From the NCBI GenBank assembly GCA_964550025.1, contig CAZJYI010000351.1, positions 1 to 5,246 on the forward strand: DNA of 5,246 nt, written 5' to 3'. The position numbers and the translations under genes were made by a program. Numbering within the stretch: position 1 is the first letter of the stretch; each line of letters starts with the position of its first letter. Below, in pieces: positions 4,343-5,246 of the stretch. Under the pieces are notes generated by a model. That model saw only the letters and a list, made by a program, of their open reading frames with translations, made no database searches and was not told the DNA's origin. Source of the stretch: CAZJYI01 sp964550025 (GTDB lineage Bacteria > Verrucomicrobiota > Kiritimatiellia > UBA8416 > CAYOBW01).

Positions 4343-5246
4343 AGATTGGAGCCTGATCGCAAAACGGTTCTCTGGATCGTGCTCGGCGTATTCGGCGTCG
4401 CCCTCGTACTGAACCTTGGCCTCGCATTGAAGCTGGGGATCGGCAAGCCGATGGTCAGCGATTCCGCATATTTCCGCGAGCTGGCCGTGAACCTCGCCGA
4501 GGGAAAGGGGTACGTGCTCGAACACAGTTTCTGGCCCGGGAAACCAACGATGCGGCGCTTGCCCGGGTGGCCGTTTGCCGCCTCCTTGGTGTTGCGGTTG
4601 TGCCCGTTCGCCGGAGCCGACGCCGTCATGCGCGTCACGGCCATTCTGATCACTGCCGGTACCGCGGCGCTGTTGGGCTTGCTTGCCATCCGCCTCTTCC
4701 ATGCGCCCTCCACCGGCGTGCTCGCGGGGCTGGTCTACTCGCTGCACCCCACCGTGCTGCACGGGACGTACACGGGCGTGTCGGAGCCGCTGTTCATTGT
4801 GCTCATGCTCGGCGGTATTCTGCTTGCTCTGCGCGAGGCGTTTCCCTGGCGAATGGCTGGCTTCGCCCTGTTGGGAGCGGCGTGCCTTGTGCGCGCCAAC
4901 TTCGTGCTATGGATTGGTTTCGTGGGTGTTCTGTCCCTTTTCCGTTTCCGCCGCCGCTTCGACGAGCTCCCCGGTGCGGCGCTGAAGGCCGGGCTGGCGC
5001 TTGTCTTGTTCGCGAGTCCCGTCCTTCTCTGGGCGGTCAGGAACCACTCCATCTGCGGGCACTTTCCCGTAATCAGCACGCTACGGGGCCAGGTGTTCTA
5101 CGGCAGCAACAACGCGGTGGTTGCCGACACGCTTGAATACTGGGGCTACTGGGTCTTTCCAGATGAGATCCCGGGCGAGAAGAAGATGGCGGAACTGGCC
5201 TCCGAGATGGACGAGTACCAGTTGGACGCATACAACAATGCAAAGG
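4340..5246 (+). CDS. GT-C membrane glycosyltransferase, ArnT/PMT_2-like, N-terminal part (3' end outside window)
   Basis: The frame is open for 302 codons to the right edge and shows a polytopic inner-membrane protein. MRLEPDRK is followed by a first membrane span (about 10-30). An outer loop then carries SDSAYFRELAVNLAEGKGYV (40-59), with Asp41 at the usual position of the catalytic acidic residue of GT-C enzymes. MRRLPGWPF (71-79) matches the family's R-x-PG-x-P signature. Further spans lie near 98-119, 125-140, 150-165, 172-187, 188-202 and 214-233, with SEPLF (148-152) and LLWAVRN (229-235) also typical. Such enzymes use polyprenyl-phosphate sugars and act on the periplasmic or outer face. 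Family members usually have about 450-600 residues, so a third to a half is missing. It is separated by 73 bases from the epimerase and probably belongs to the same operon. Donor, acceptor and exact GT family (39, 83 or other) cannot be determined from this part. Confidence 0.87.
   Translation, partial: MRLEPDRKTVLWIVLGVFGVALVLNLGLALKLGIGKPMVSDSAYFRELAVNLAEGKGYVLEHSFWPGKPTMRRLPGWPFAASLVLRLCPFAGADAVMRVTAILITAGTAALLGLLAIRLFHAPSTGVLAGLVYSLHPTVLHGTYTGVSEPLFIVLMLGGILLALREAFPWRMAGFALLGAACLVRANFVLWIGFVGVLSLFRFRRRFDELPGAALKAGLALVLFASPVLLWAVRNHSICGHFPVISTLRGQVFYGSNNAVVADTLEYWGYWVFPDEIPGEKKMAELASEMDEYQLDAYNNAK

Noticed and set aside
4567..5136. Plus-strand open frame of 189 codons
   Set aside because: It is out of frame with the membrane glycosyltransferase, which has clear membrane spans and GT-C motifs over the same bases. 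The Arg/His-rich product looks like a shadow.
1..5246. tRNA, rRNA, transposase or attachment site
   Set aside because: I saw no matching structure, gene or flanking duplication on either strand.

Overview
The window is a GC-rich bacterial segment with five genes, all on the + strand and closely spaced. They read as one surface-polysaccharide (O-antigen, capsule or exopolysaccharide type) biosynthesis operon. Nothing in the sequence identifies the species. The GC-rich codon use, GTG starts and many short heptanucleotide arrays would fit an environmental bacterium with a repeat-rich genome (cyanobacteria, PVC-type or candidate phyla), but this is a weak inference.

Layout: (1) 2-700, the C-terminal half of a GT4 glycosyltransferase cut by the left edge, carrying repeat arrays inside its reading frame. 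(2) 688-1872, a complete GT4 glycosyltransferase whose GTG start overlaps the previous stop. (3) 1862-1980, a 17-unit heptamer array bridging two genes and containing both the stop of gene 2 and the start of gene 3. (4) 1977-3029, an extended-SDR sugar-nucleotide epimerase/dehydratase with Phe in place of the usual catalytic Tyr. (5) 3030-3198, a spacer with a 10-unit heptamer array and a short inverted copy. (6) 3199-4266, a second extended-SDR epimerase resembling CDP-paratose 2-epimerase, with an intact YxxxK. (7) 4340-5246, the N-terminal part of a multi-membrane-span GT-C (ArnT/PMT_2-like) glycosyltransferase running off the right edge.

Likely joint role (inference): the two SDR enzymes make or modify a nucleotide-activated sugar, the two cytoplasmic GT4 enzymes add sugars to a growing lipid-linked glycan, and the GT-C enzyme transfers a sugar from a polyprenyl-phosphate donor on the outer face of the membrane.

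The most unusual feature is the repeats. Four arrays, all with period exactly 7 and all in the same orientation, sit inside or between these genes. Their units can be aligned as variants of one 7-mer with a fixed GT core (CAGTGGG, CAGTTAT/CAGTGAT, ATGTGGG). Two lie in frame in a glycosyltransferase, one forms a gene boundary, and one sits in a spacer with an inverted partner. The G-rich arrays also contain canonical G-quadruplex patterns.
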